A DNA stretch of 64,000 bases. Origin: Rostratula benghalensis. Lineage: Eukaryota; Chordata; Aves; Charadriiformes; Rostratulidae. Shown piece by piece: positions 1-11,748 of the stretch. Location: assembly GCA_013399305.1 (NCBI GenBank), contig VXAI01000021.1:1535215-1599214 (forward strand), given 5' to 3'. The translations under genes were made by a program, and so were the position numbers. The notes beneath the pieces are model-generated. The model ran no database searches, was not told where the DNA came from, and saw only the letters and a list, made by a program, of their open reading frames with translations. Positions within the stretch are counted from its first letter, which is position 1. Each line of letters opens with the position of its first letter.

Positions 1-3000
1 TTATATTAAAATTAGATATGAGTACACAGTTATATCTTTAAACAGCCCAAACACTTAGTTCTGTGTTGATTATGTCTTTGCATAGAGGTAAACCATTGGA
101 GGAAGGAAAGATGATTCTTCATGCTGTGTAAAAAGTAAACATAAAAATAAAATGGTCTGTGTGATTTAGACCAGAGTAATAATTTGCATTATGTAACTTC
201 CATGTTTTTCATCTGATACTAGTCACTTTAAAATGGCAGTAATGTGGTGCAGCAACCACAATAGTTATCTTTTTCTTTACGTGTAACTCATATACCAAGC
301 TCTAGAGGATGCATCAGGGACCACTTCCTGTACTGTGCAGGTTGACCTACGTCCAGTTAATTTTTGAAGTAAAGCTTGGTTCTGAATAGCCTTTCTCTGT
401 TTACTAGTATAGCTCATCTTTTAAAACAGACTCTACAGAGAGAGGGAAGGAAAATATTCTTGTGGACTGGAAGAAGGTTTCAGATGTGTGAGAGATTCTG
501 GTAGCTATCACACCTATGATTTTGGGTTTGGTATCTGTCAGGTTTATGGAGGACAGTGAGCTCAAGGAATGTGAAAATTAGGCTCTAGCACAAATACTGA
601 CCTGTTTGAAGGACAAAAACAGGCTTTTAATATAGCATGGCAGGCTGAAGCCAACTGCAGGAGCTGTGGAAGTAGAGAAAGACCATATAACTACAGTGTG
701 GACCCACAGAAGGTGGATGGGGCAACAAGCAATAGGAATTGGCATTCTAATGGGAAGGGAGATCTACAAGATCAGGCAAATTACATGGATTTTCTTCTTT
801 CAAGCAATTGATTTGGTTTCTGAGGAAAAATAAAAAAACCTAGTATGAATTGAGACGAGTGAAAAAATCAAAGACAACAGGCTTGTGTTTCCTCAAGTGT
901 AGATTGATTTTTGAGTAGCTTTGTATCATGATTTGTGGGTGTAGGGTGAGAGGGAGGACTACCAAGAAAGGACATTGTTACAGTGGAATCTAACTCGAAA
1001 GAGGAGGATTGTTTTCTATATGCCAAAAAAATGGCAGCTGGACAGAGAAGAAAAGAAAATGTAAATAAAGGCGGACCTGTATGTATGTATATATTTGAAT
1101 TTATTAACTGCCAACGTTGTCAAACAGAAATGGAATTTGATACTTTATATTCCTACTTACTTCACTCCTACTGGAATTCCTCTGAAAGATGGTTTGTTTG
1201 AATGTTGGTCTGGTTTAATGTTTGGTTGTTTGCAGAAAGCAGAGTGTAGAGCTAAAGACAACAAGATAGTTCTTCTAGCAGAGAGAGCAAGTAACAGTGT
1301 TGCTTTAACAATTGCTAAAGCTACAGTACCTATACAAGCAAACTGTTGCATTATTTAAAAGTACCTCTTGGAAATAACATAGAATTTAGGAAAAAAAAAT
1401 ATAAATCCTGTCCTACTATCACAACTTTAGAGACAACAGTAGTTGCTGCTGTGTCTTTCCATGTCCAGCTGGATCACCTTGAATCTGTTAGATCTATGCT
1501 TCTGAAATCTCAGTCAGGCTTTACAAAGTCGTGACAGGAAGGCTCCCCTTGTGCCTTTACTTGGTGCACCTTCTTCCTTCCCCTGTGATACTCCACTTTT
1601 GGAGCTGAGATTAGGATGCCCTTCTTGCAGATCTCAATTCCTGCAAAGATGTGTCCTCCAGCCCTCATACAGAGGAGCTTTCACAACCAGGAAGGCACTG
1701 TAGAACATGTTTCATTGAGTTCCACCTAATGCCACCTTAAGTGTTTTCTGAGTAATTTTATGTGTTCTTCGTCCAGGAGTGCATTTTATTGTATTCTTAT
1801 GCCTTTCCACTTCTTTTTTTCTATCATTTCTCCTTCTACTACTACCCCTTCCAATACTTGCTTGTATTTTGATTAATTTTTAGGTTATTTCAAATGCAGT
1901 AATTTCTGCACGTGAATATTCTGTTCTTAAAGCTGTTTTTTTGACAAAAGAACCACACTGCAGTCAAACCAATGATTGCACATTACAGTATATTAAAACA
2001 ATATGGAACTATCTCCTTAAATCTACACAGGTGTACTCTATTCAGGTTTCACTGAACTCAAGTTATTCCTTGCATATCTGATCTATCATCACTGGGGTAC
2101 CTGAAAGAGAGATCACATCCATTGCCTCATTTTATTTTAGGTCATTTGCCTGTTTTAGAATGGATAGATGAAATACTTACGGCCTTTGTATGTTGGCTTT
2201 TGGGGGGTGGGGTATGCAAATCTTTTCTGACTTTTAACACATGCTTCATGACAAATGTTGGTCTTTTTTGGCTGTATATGATCCATCACCATGTTTTTCT
2301 TAGAACATATTTCAAAAGTGTTGGAGTGATGTGCTCATTTCCTGTCTTTTTAAGTTCAGGCACATTCTTTTTTATCTCGGGAACTTCATTTAGTAACCCA
2401 GGGTCTCTTAAGATCAGACAATGAAAGGCTCCACCACATTTTCTTGCTAAAGAGGTGGTGTGAGGATGACATCATTCATCTGTGCTAGACACTGACTCAT
2501 AGGCATTTGACCCCAGGGTGGAACCCAGTAACAGGGGTTAACATGAAGTCATCTGCGGTTGCACAATGCATTTCGCAGTTGTTCTCCCTCTCCTTTTTTA
2601 AACCATCTAAATAATTACAGAGTGCACAACGTAACTAAGTACAGCAGTAAGGGCAAACATTGCTTTTTGGGGCTCTTCCAGGGCACTTTGTAGACCACAA
2701 CGAAAGAGAGTAGGAAAAAATTTGTGATAGAGTATTGGATTTTACATTTGTATGTAGAAATATCTCTGTCCAGTAGCCAGAAAATGGAAAACAAATTTGT
2801 CTTAAAGCTGCATAACATAGTACCTCTTGCATTAATTTGCATTGTGAAATACTAGACCTGGTTTTAGATTTCTAGGGTGATATTGGATTTTTTACAGTGG
2901 TATTGTATTTTTTACATTGTACCTTTCAGGCATTGTTGACTTATTAGTATCTAAGACATGTTTTGATTTGTTCTTTGTTTTTTCCCTGACATGTTGTGGT

Positions 3001-6000
3001 TATGTTTTCAGCTTGTCCAAAATTGTTTTTTTAGGATTTTTGCTTCATATTCTGGCACAGGGTTTGGTCTCCTTTTGGTGAAATACAGCCTGAGTGTGCA
3101 TTTAAGGGCTGAAAATTACCAGTGATGTAACTTGCGAGAGTATCTATAATATGGAGAGCTTTAGAAAGAGAATTACCTGTTGGACTCTCCAGTTTCTTAC
3201 ACTGTTTCAAACTTGGCAGAATTTGTCATGCAATAATATTTTAGGACATTAGAAAATCTCAGTCTTTCCCTTGTTAAATCAATGGACCAGTGATTACTTT
3301 GCGCTATTATTAACACTGAGTGGGAGCATGACCATTTCTCTTTGTGAACCATAGGACAACATGCCCATTCTGTCCAAAAGGCATTCAGTCTGTTTCACTG
3401 CATTAGCTGGCAGTGTGTCTGCTCCTTCCCCACTTATGAATAACACAGGGAGCCCAGCTGACCTGACTAGAGGTAAAGCCATCAAGAGGATGATTGTTCA
3501 GGACTGTTTCCAGAGTCTCCCTTTCGGTTAGCTAGAACTGGTTTGATGTAGGCTCTTTTAATCCTTTTATAACGTCTGAAACATGCTTTTCCCTGCTTCA
3601 AAAGCTGTAGAGAGCGTTAAACACACAGTTTATTTTTGTCTAGTTGTGAGTGCTGAGTAAGTATTATAACAAAAAGACAAGCGAAATGTAAACTTCCAGT
3701 CTTAGATTCTGGAAATCTTCTGAGTCTTGTATGCAACCTTACATTCAAGTACAACACGCTTTATTATAACACTTAAAATACTTTTCTAGATGGCATGTAA
3801 TTATTTACCTAGAACTTTCCATTTCAAGTCTCTGAAATTTAGCTTATAATAGGCAAGACAAGTGGGAATTTGAGTTTTGAAATTTGGGGATTCTGGTATA
3901 GAGTATTAGTTAAGAGTGAATGAATCAGTAAAATTAGAGTTGTGACCAAGGAAAAGTGGTAATATATGCCTAATTTTGAAAAATACTCTTTTTCTGAAAA
4001 TGATCTAATGATTTGCAAATATGAGGCTAGACTCCACCTGTCCCTCGAACTTTAAGAGACGTGTAGATCACTACTGTGTCTTATTTTTAATTAGCAAGAT
4101 GTTAAATGTTTCGCTTCATATGGGTAGATATATTTTAGTAAATTTCTGGATAAAAGGAACAATGTGGGGCTTGCATTTAAGAAAGTTTTCCCTGTGCAAA
4201 TGCAGTGTAGACTTCTTCACTCAGCCCATTCAGAAAAGTTTTAAGCATGAACTTGCTTTTGTATACCTGGTTGAACTTTAAGAGGTTTTTTGACTGAGGG
4301 CCTTGGTCCTTGATGGCTGATTTCTAGTTGAGTAAAGGACAGAAAATCTGGTTCTTGAGAAAATATATAAATAGGTGGAATGTGATTCAGCTGCCTGACT
4401 TGCTAACAAAGGAAGACATGAAGCCTTGGAGTTTGTCAGTGACATGCCCGCTTCAGTGGTACATAAACAGTTTTCTGTAAAATTAGCAGAAGTGTTATCT
4501 GGACCAGGACACCATAAAAATCTCTTTGGCTTTTAGCATTGACCTATACTTGCAAGTATAACTTGGAAAAAAGTATTTTGAGTATTGAACTTCATCATGA
4601 AATAGTCCCTTTTTTCCACAGGCATTTTTGAGTTCTGATGCAAATTCTATGCAAATTACTGACCTTGGAAACACCATGGGGGCAATCTTTACGTAGGCAG
4701 GAACAATTTCTCCAATGTACTGAGGCGTAAATAGTGTTGGTTTTGACATCAGACATGCAAGAGTTTTTTACAGGTTACATGTTTCTAGAGTAAATGCATT
4801 TATTAGAGTTACTGTACAAAAGTCTGCCTTACAATTATTCTTCACTAATCTTTTCCCAGGAGATTGTCTGTCATTATTCCAAGGCAGTTGGTTATTTTCT
4901 GAATTTAATTTTGTCTGGGCACTAGAAGATGCAACTTCTATATCATTTGGTTAAGGTGGCTTGAGCCTTATCTTTAAACATACCAGAGCTGGTTGTTCAA
5001 TGACCCTGTGAAATACAAAATATCTATACCTATAGGCATGCAGACAATTTCTAAACATTCTTTACCACTGACATCTTTAGATTATGTGCTTAGCATCCTG
5101 CTTTTGGTCACAAAACTATACATTTAGAAATTACTATAATTAATCAAATAGTTATTTGAACTACTAATTGTAAAAGTGTATGTGTACTGTAATTATTTCT
5201 TTTTTATGCTCATGCACACACACCATGAGTGTTACAATTAACTATAAGACATTTAGGTATATGACATTAAGTATAGACATTCTTCTTGTTGACTAAATTG
5301 CTTATCTTTACTGACCTAGTGAAAAGGAGAAACATTTGCTTTTGGAATTATAGGTAATTATAGTCATGTTTACCTATAAAATCTCTCAAGGAAGCACATC
5401 AACAAGTAGACTTTTATTTATGGCAGATGGTAAATTTGCTGAGTTTCACTGTGGAAAAAAAAAAAAAAAGGAGGGTAGGGAGAAACATACTAAATAAATA
5501 AATAAAAACATAAACAAATATATTTTCATATCCAGAAACTGGAAATCTTGTAATCTGTGAAGCTCTCTTTTTGGCCCTTCAACAAGACAATTTACCACAA
5601 AATTTACCACAGAAATTTTGTTTGCATTTCTTTATTTCTGTAGGAAGAAAACACAACTTGTAGTCCATATCCTCCAAATATTTTGGGTTTGGTTTGGTGG
5701 AGCTTTTTGGTTTTCATCTTGGAATTCTGTATTATTAAAATATAAGTTTATAAAGGAGAGTCTGTCAGAGTCTTAACTGCAGTGGTGCTGCTAGTGCTAC
5801 TGCAATTTTATATGTGTTTCATTATATGTTGTACATAATTCAGTATATGATGTACACATTCCTAAACATTAAGTATATCCTATGAAATAACAGCACCTCA
5901 TAAAAAGGGATCATTTTCATACTAATGATATACTTAAGCTGTTCAGAAACTAACTGAACTCACAACTTATTTCCTGAGGCAGGATTTGGGGATATATTTA

Positions 6001-9000
6001 ATTTAAATGGTACAGCCATAGTGAGTTGTGAATTGTGAAATGACCACTATGTTTACGGCTTAAGAGGTGCAAAATTGTTAATCGATACATGAAGTCTCCC
6101 TTACCAAGTAAATTCTCATGTTGCGTGTCTGTATTCTCAACAGCTAGATCCCAAAAGTGATCTGCTCATTTAGAAGCTTTGAAACATCATCTGCTGAAAA
6201 CTGCTCAGCTTTTAAAGAAGAAATTAAGGCAGGTTTTTGCATTGAAATCATTTAAATTGACTCATCATTGGCAATTAATGGCTTAAGGCAAAATTTGACT
6301 AGTAAATAATTTCTTAGTGTTCCTGAAATTTCTTCTTCTCTTCTTTACCTCTTTTCCTTGCCTTGAAATAATGGCATTAGCTAAAGGGAAAGAATTCCTA
6401 CCAATAGTTAAAAGTCACGAAAGGCTGGAGATGCATCCTGTGTATTGCTCCACAGTCACATGTCACTTGTTCCTTGCTTTTGTTTATTCTCCCACCCTGT
6501 GTTGGTACTGTTACTATGTCATTACACTGCACATAGAAAGTTTAAATTTAGGAAACAGTAGTCTCACAACAAGCAATACCGTTATCATTGTTATCAATTC
6601 TTGCGTTACCATTGACCTGCTCTGCTCACATACAAGCAGGTTTTCAGAGCCTTCAATTTCTGCAGTCCATTTCTGGGATGGAAAACTAAATCTCAGCTTT
6701 TGCTCACCTCTTCCAGTTAATATGATTTTATTGAAAATTTTCACAACATTTAATTTTTTTCCCCCCTAAAGAACTTGTTCTAAAACCAAAGGTCACTAAT
6801 AATATTTTATTGTTTGTTTCATAAAAACCTTTCACTGCAAATAGCTTGGAGGAAGATCAGAAAATGAGTGCGAGTTGCCAGGTTTCCTCTGTCACATCAG
6901 CATCAAAACTGAGGCTTAAAACAATCTCTAAGTGTCATCACAATTAGTAGAGAATGATAATTAGGATTTCTTCTAAGAGTTTTCCCTCAACTTTGACTTA
7001 ACTGAATTTACAGTGACTAGAGGTAAAAGAGCTTGGCATGACAGCAAATTATTTGTTTGACCTTTTCCACACATGGGGTTTTTTCATAATTTTTTAAATA
7101 ATTGCCATGTTATTTATGGGATTGTGGAAGACAGTTGTGAGATAATCCATTTTGCTGAGGTAGCATATATCGAAGAATTTCTGTCTTCATGTGAAAGAAC
7201 AGTGGTCAAGAAATGAGACTTACATTATTGCACCCTTGAAGTAATATAATGAAATTTAAAATAAACGATGATGAAATAATATTAAATCAAAGAAATTCTC
7301 AGCTAAACCTAAACCATTAGATAGGTATGCTCTAGTGGTTGCTTTCAATATCAGATTTACATTCTTCAGAAATCAAATTTGCTGCTTTTTGTTTGGTTGG
7401 GTTTTTTTAAAATCAATATTCTATGACTCAATACTCTTTAAGAAGATGCATTTCTTGTATACTGCACTTCTGTGTGACTGAGGTGCATGTATAGTTGGTT
7501 TTATACTTTCTATTTTTAAGATCGTAAGGGTAATTTCTCAATATCTCTTCTGCTCCACCACCCATGTGTTTGGGGGTTCCAAGACACAGCGAGAAGCATG
7601 TTCTCTTGTGCACTGCAGGATTCCTAGCTGCTTTAAACGACAGTTTCAAATTAGTGGCTCTACTTTCATTTTACTGTGTTCCTTTCTGTCATCCATTTCA
7701 GCGGTGAAACTTGATGTCTATTGCAGTCTCATAGTGACTTGGCTTAGGAGCTGTCTGGCCTTGTGCCATGAGCAATCAAAGTGTCATTATTCCATCATTG
7801 TATTTAAGTTGCTGTATCTCATTGCAGCGATAAGGAAATTTCAGAGGGTGAGCAAGGAGGAGGAACATACATGGAGAGAGAAGATGTACCCTGCAAGAGG
7901 AGTAACTGTATCGGTTTTGGAATTAGGCATATGTTCCTCGTGTTGGGAAAACAAATAGTCCATTATAGTTCAGAAAGTTTAATGATAAACATTTTTAATT
8001 TATCAAGCTGAGTGGAGATAGTTAAGATAAGAAAGGAGGCTTTTGTTTTCAGAAGCGCTGTGTGCTCCTCACAGCCCAAACCTTTAAGCAGAACAGGTAG
8101 CGGGAGGCTGGTCCAGCCTGAGAGAATGGCTTCCCATAGTGACAAGTCACTGCCTTCTTTAGCCTGAATGTTACAGTCAGAAGACAAACTGGAGGACCAA
8201 ACTGTCATGCAGATTCACTCTAAAGCTGATTGTGTCTGGGAAGTACCAGAGGGAACAGGAACCTGGCTTGCTTAAGTGGTTTTGTAAATCCTATCTTACT
8301 GCCTAATTCTGAATCCATAAGCATGCAATTACTCTTGTTTTCAGTCTGGCTGTCAGACTGGCAATTTATTTCACAAACCTTCACGTAACATGTCTGTTTC
8401 GCACTTTAAGAAGAAATATGTGGGTAACTAAATCTGTAACTTGTGCAAATACTGTTTTTCTCTTTTGCTTCAGTAAAAGGGCTTTGCACAGCAGTAGATG
8501 AAGACACAGGGCCAGGAACATAGAATAAGATTTCTCAGAAAGTCACATTAACTAACATCATGCATATTGAGTTAATGGAATCTTGTCGTCACCTGTAAAA
8601 TTTCTGTCAGCAAACATCTGGGTTAGATTGAACTTCCCAATAAACTGTGTTAAAATTGACAGGGCACAAAAGCGTTTGTATGTGAAACGCTGAGACGAGA
8701 GCTCTAAGAATCATGGTGTTCTCCTGACTATCATCTCAAAGAATTAAAATATCCTCAAGAGGGAGATGCACTCTTTCTGTAGAACTGGACTTGACTTTGG
8801 AAATTCAGCATGTATATTTAAAAAAAAAAAGTCTAAATAAAATCAAATTACTGCAAAAATGTTAAAGCCTTGACTTTGGCACAAGACAAAGGAAAGGAAC
8901 TTAGTCTTCAATTTCCATGAGCTTCTACAGCATGCTGGATCTCCATGCACAGACCTGTGTCATGTGAATGTAGGCCTAGATTAAAAAGCAGTTAATCTGC

Positions 9001-9240
9001 TTGGTTTTTTTCTGTGCCATAAGCTTGTTGCTAGTTGACAAGTTGTGAATGGATTGTTGGTCCTGGGCTCTCGCTTGAGTAGGACGATGATGCTGTAGTT
9101 AAATGGTGTCAGAGCACAGACCTATAGACAAATTACAAGAGGTTATTTTGTACAAGGAACAATTGCCCTGCTCTATTTTATTGTATTTTTATGACCATAA
9201 ATAATTGCCAAGAAAGACAGGAAATGCTGTTAAAATGTAG
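1..9240 (+). other. KCNQ1: KCNQ1 intron 11, segment before first CR1
   Basis: Non-coding, AT-rich sequence assigned to intron 11 because the next KCNQ1 exon downstream is exon 12 and no exon 11 is seen. Exon 11 should encode the acidic LDLEGETLLTPITH-type stretch, and I found nothing like it. The longest open frame of the whole window lies here (6317-6769, 150 codons), but its translation resembles no family I know and has no coding character. Short A-runs occur at about 5454-5469 and 8820-8830. I recognise no transposon, RNA gene or CpG cluster in this stretch. Confidence 0.8.
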
Positions 9241-9655
9241 GAGAGGGCTGGAGCAGCTCTCCTATGAAGAGACATTTGGGGTTGTTCAGCCTGGAGAAAA
9301 GACTGCTCGAGGGGGACCTTATAGCAGCCTCCCAGTACTTAAAGGGGCCTGACAGGAGGAATGGGGAAGGTCTCTTTATCAGGGAGTGTAGTAATAGGGC
9401 AAGGGGTAACAGTTCTAAACTGAAAGAGGGGAGATTTAAGCATGGTATCAGGAAGAAATCCTTTACTGTGAGGGTGATGAGACACTGGAACAGGTCACCC
9501 AGAGAAGTTGTGGATGCCCCATCCCTGGAAGTCTTCAAGGTCAGGCTTTGAGCAACCTGGTCTAGTGGGAGGTGTCCCTGCCCATGGCAGGGAGTTGGAA
9601 CTAGGTGATCTTTAAGGTGCCTTCCAACCTAATCCATTCTATGAATGTGTGATTC
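9241..9655 (+). mobile_element. CR1 LINE, 5'-truncated 3' end
   Basis: About 415 bp of the 3' end of a CR1 non-LTR retrotransposon in sense orientation. Recognisable CR1 blocks appear in order: GGAGCAGCTCTCCTATGAAG, GGGGTTGTTCAGCCTGGAGAA, CCTTATAGCAGCCTCCCAGT, CTGAAAGAGGGGAGATTTA, AAGTTGTGGATGCCCCATCC, then CCTTCCAACC and a terminal ATTCTATG-type repeat. The copy is truncated in the 3' UTR and last ORF2 codons, as most avian CR1s are, so it codes for nothing functional. The open frames over it on both strands are incidental. It is closely similar to the copy at 31187. Confidence 0.95.
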
Positions 9656-9689
9656 TCTAAGAAAAAGCGTTTTTGCATGTGAGGTTGTT

Positions 9690-9868
9690 CAAACACTGGC
9701 CGAGGTTGCTCAGCCTGATTGTGGAGTCTCCCTCCTTGGAGATACTCAAAACCTGACTAGGCCCCACCCTGAGCAACCTGCTCCAGTTGACTCTGCTTTA
9801 AGCAGCAGGGGTAGACTAGAAAATCTCCAAATGTCTCTTCCAACCCCAGCTATTCTGTGAAATTGTGT
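9690..9868 (+). mobile_element. CR1 LINE fragment of a second type
   Basis: A second, more diverged CR1 3' end follows the first after about 35 bp in the same orientation. Diagnostic pieces are GGTTGCTCAGCCTGATTGTG, GAGTCTCCCTCCTTGGAGAT, ACTCAAAACCTGACTAGG, GAGCAACCTGCTCCAG, CTCTTCCAACCCCAGC and a terminal ATTCTGTGA. The GAGTCTCC...GAGATACTCAAAACC block differs from the 9241 copy, so this is a different subfamily and a separate insertion rather than a tandem duplication. It has no coding capacity. Confidence 0.85.
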
Positions 9869-11123
9869 GCTTCAGACTTTATTTCTCATTTTCTTTTAGC
9901 ACCTTTATATATTGTGGAATTAGTTGAGGATCCGCACTATTAAACCTCTGCTATGTCTGTATTGCTGTTCTTGTGATGTGGTCTTCCTAGTGATTAAGAA
10001 GCAGTTGTATGTCTGCCTCCCATTGTTACTGTCATGGAGACAAGAAGTCTGACTTACTGGAATTGGGGACAGCACTGGTGTGCAAGAGAAGGGTGTAGCC
10101 TCTGGAAAGGACTAGGCTGTGACACTGGAATGGCACTGAAAGATCAAGACGATGTGAGAACGATGGCCAAGGCCAACATTTCTTGTAAAATGAAAACATT
10201 AAAATTCCATTGAAGCAAAATTCAGTGATTAAACGTTAGTGATGTTTTGCTCAGGAGAATGCTTTTTATCAGCAAGGGGACATAGTAGAGAGTGAGTGAA
10301 GTGTTGAGGTCATGTGTGTTTTTCTGATAAAAATGGGTACCCTCAATAGCCTTTCTAAAAAGCTTCTAGTTATCTTTTGTTGCATTTTCCTTGTTTCAAG
10401 TGATGACAAGTTCTACATTACTTTTTGAAAAATCTAAAGTGTTGACATGAGATGTGCTATTTCTTGATAGAGGAAGGAGCCAAAAGCTTTTCATGTTTTG
10501 GGGATAGATAGTCCTGACATGGCCTGAACCTAATTTCCACTCTTATTTCACTGAAATGAACAATGCTATTCTTTTGTCAGGAAGGCTGCTTTTGTCTAAG
10601 GCCACAAATCCATTTTTTCCCCTCCAAATTTGACTGTTCTGGCAGGTGTATTACAAAGTTTGTACACGGAAACTCAAACTCTGCTACTTTGTGGGTGTTC
10701 TGTTAATCTTGAAAATGGTGATGCCTTTCAAAAGCATTGATTTCCTCCTTCTGTTGTCTTGTTCCACCTTGATATGTTTCAGTTTTGGCTAATTTTTTCA
10801 CTGTAGTCCTGGGCATTGGTCCCTATCTCTTACCCACAGAGGTAAGAGGAGGTGGGAATCAGTTCCTCACTGCCCACCACAGTCATCTGGAAGTCTTTGT
10901 TGTGACTACCTGACTTTCCTCAAAATACTTTTCTTTGTATTAAATCCTTGTCTTTCCAGCTAGTGTTCTGCCACAGTTTTGACTACTAAGGGGCTCCATT
11001 TCTGTAAATCCTCTTGTTTCATTGATCCTCTACTAAAGAAGATTGCATTTAGGGCCACAGGTCTGATGCTTACTGCTCCCACTGGGCAGGGTGGGGAATA
11101 ATGTACGGAGATGGGCTGTAGGC

Positions 11124-11197
11124 AATCCTGCTTTGGCAGGGGAGTTGGACTAGATCTCTAGAGGTCCCTTCCAACTCTGACAATTCCATGATTCCCT
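11124..11197 (+). mobile_element. CR1 LINE tail fragment
   Basis: A short CR1 3' remnant in sense orientation. It reads AATCCTGCTTTGGCAGGGGA, GTTGGACTAGATCTCTAGAG, GTCCCTTCCAACTCTGACAA and then a degenerate ATTCCATGATTCCC terminal repeat. Only the last 70-80 bp of the element survive. Confidence 0.85.
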
Positions 11198-11640
11198 GAG
11201 AGTATCCACCCCATAGGGCCTGTCACTTGGTAATGAATGCAGAAGTTTTACCTTCTTAGCATTCAAAATGCTAGAGATGATTACTCCTCCTTATTTCAGG
11301 CATTTTCAATCTACTGCATTTGAAAAGCTGAGAGTCTTAACAGCACATTTGAAAAAGATATTTCTCACTCTGTTAACAGGGGTAAAACAGAACCAACCAG
11401 GTGGGTAGCTATTGCGAATATCAATGTTGCTTTCTTTAAAATGCTTTCAGTGAAATGGGTTGTGAGCAGCTTTTGTCTCTCCATTCCCCCCAGAGTAAAA
11501 ATAGTCTTTTTCTGCTTTATTATGTCTGAGGCAGGTGTCCCAAATGGGAACAGTTTCCTTGTGGAACAGTATGACTGCTGCGGAGCCCAAACCTGCAGAG
11601 GCAAGTTAGAAGTAGTATAGAGCCTACAGTGCCTTTTCTC

Positions 11641-11748
11641 AAGAAAAAAGAAAAAAAAAAAAAAAGAAAAAAAGAAAAAAAACCAAACGACAACAAAAAA
11701 CCCCCACACTAAACAAATCAAAACAAAAATCCCAAACACCCCAAAAGC
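11641..11748. repeat. A-rich low-complexity tract
   Basis: Runs of A interrupted by single G, then CAAACGACAACAAAAAACCC-like A/C-rich sequence ending near CCCCAAAAGCAG. On the minus strand it gives a poly-Phe stretch inside an open frame that has no other coding character. No SINE or LINE body is attached to either side as far as I can see. Confidence 0.8.

Noticed and set aside
2122..2424. A 100-codon frame beginning Met-Pro-His-Phe, reminiscent of the VSMPHF motif of KCNQ1 exon 11
   Set aside because: After four residues nothing matches exon 11 (no RTNSFAEDLDLEGE-like sequence) and no splice borders at the right spacing are present.
9230..9551. Frames of 102 and 95 codons on opposite strands
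   Set aside because: They lie wholly within the CR1 copy. The + strand frame is CR1 3'-terminal sequence rather than a host gene.
11365..11739. A 124-codon minus-strand frame with a poly-Phe core
   Set aside because: It is produced by the A-rich tract at 11641-11748, and the remaining part has no protein resemblance.
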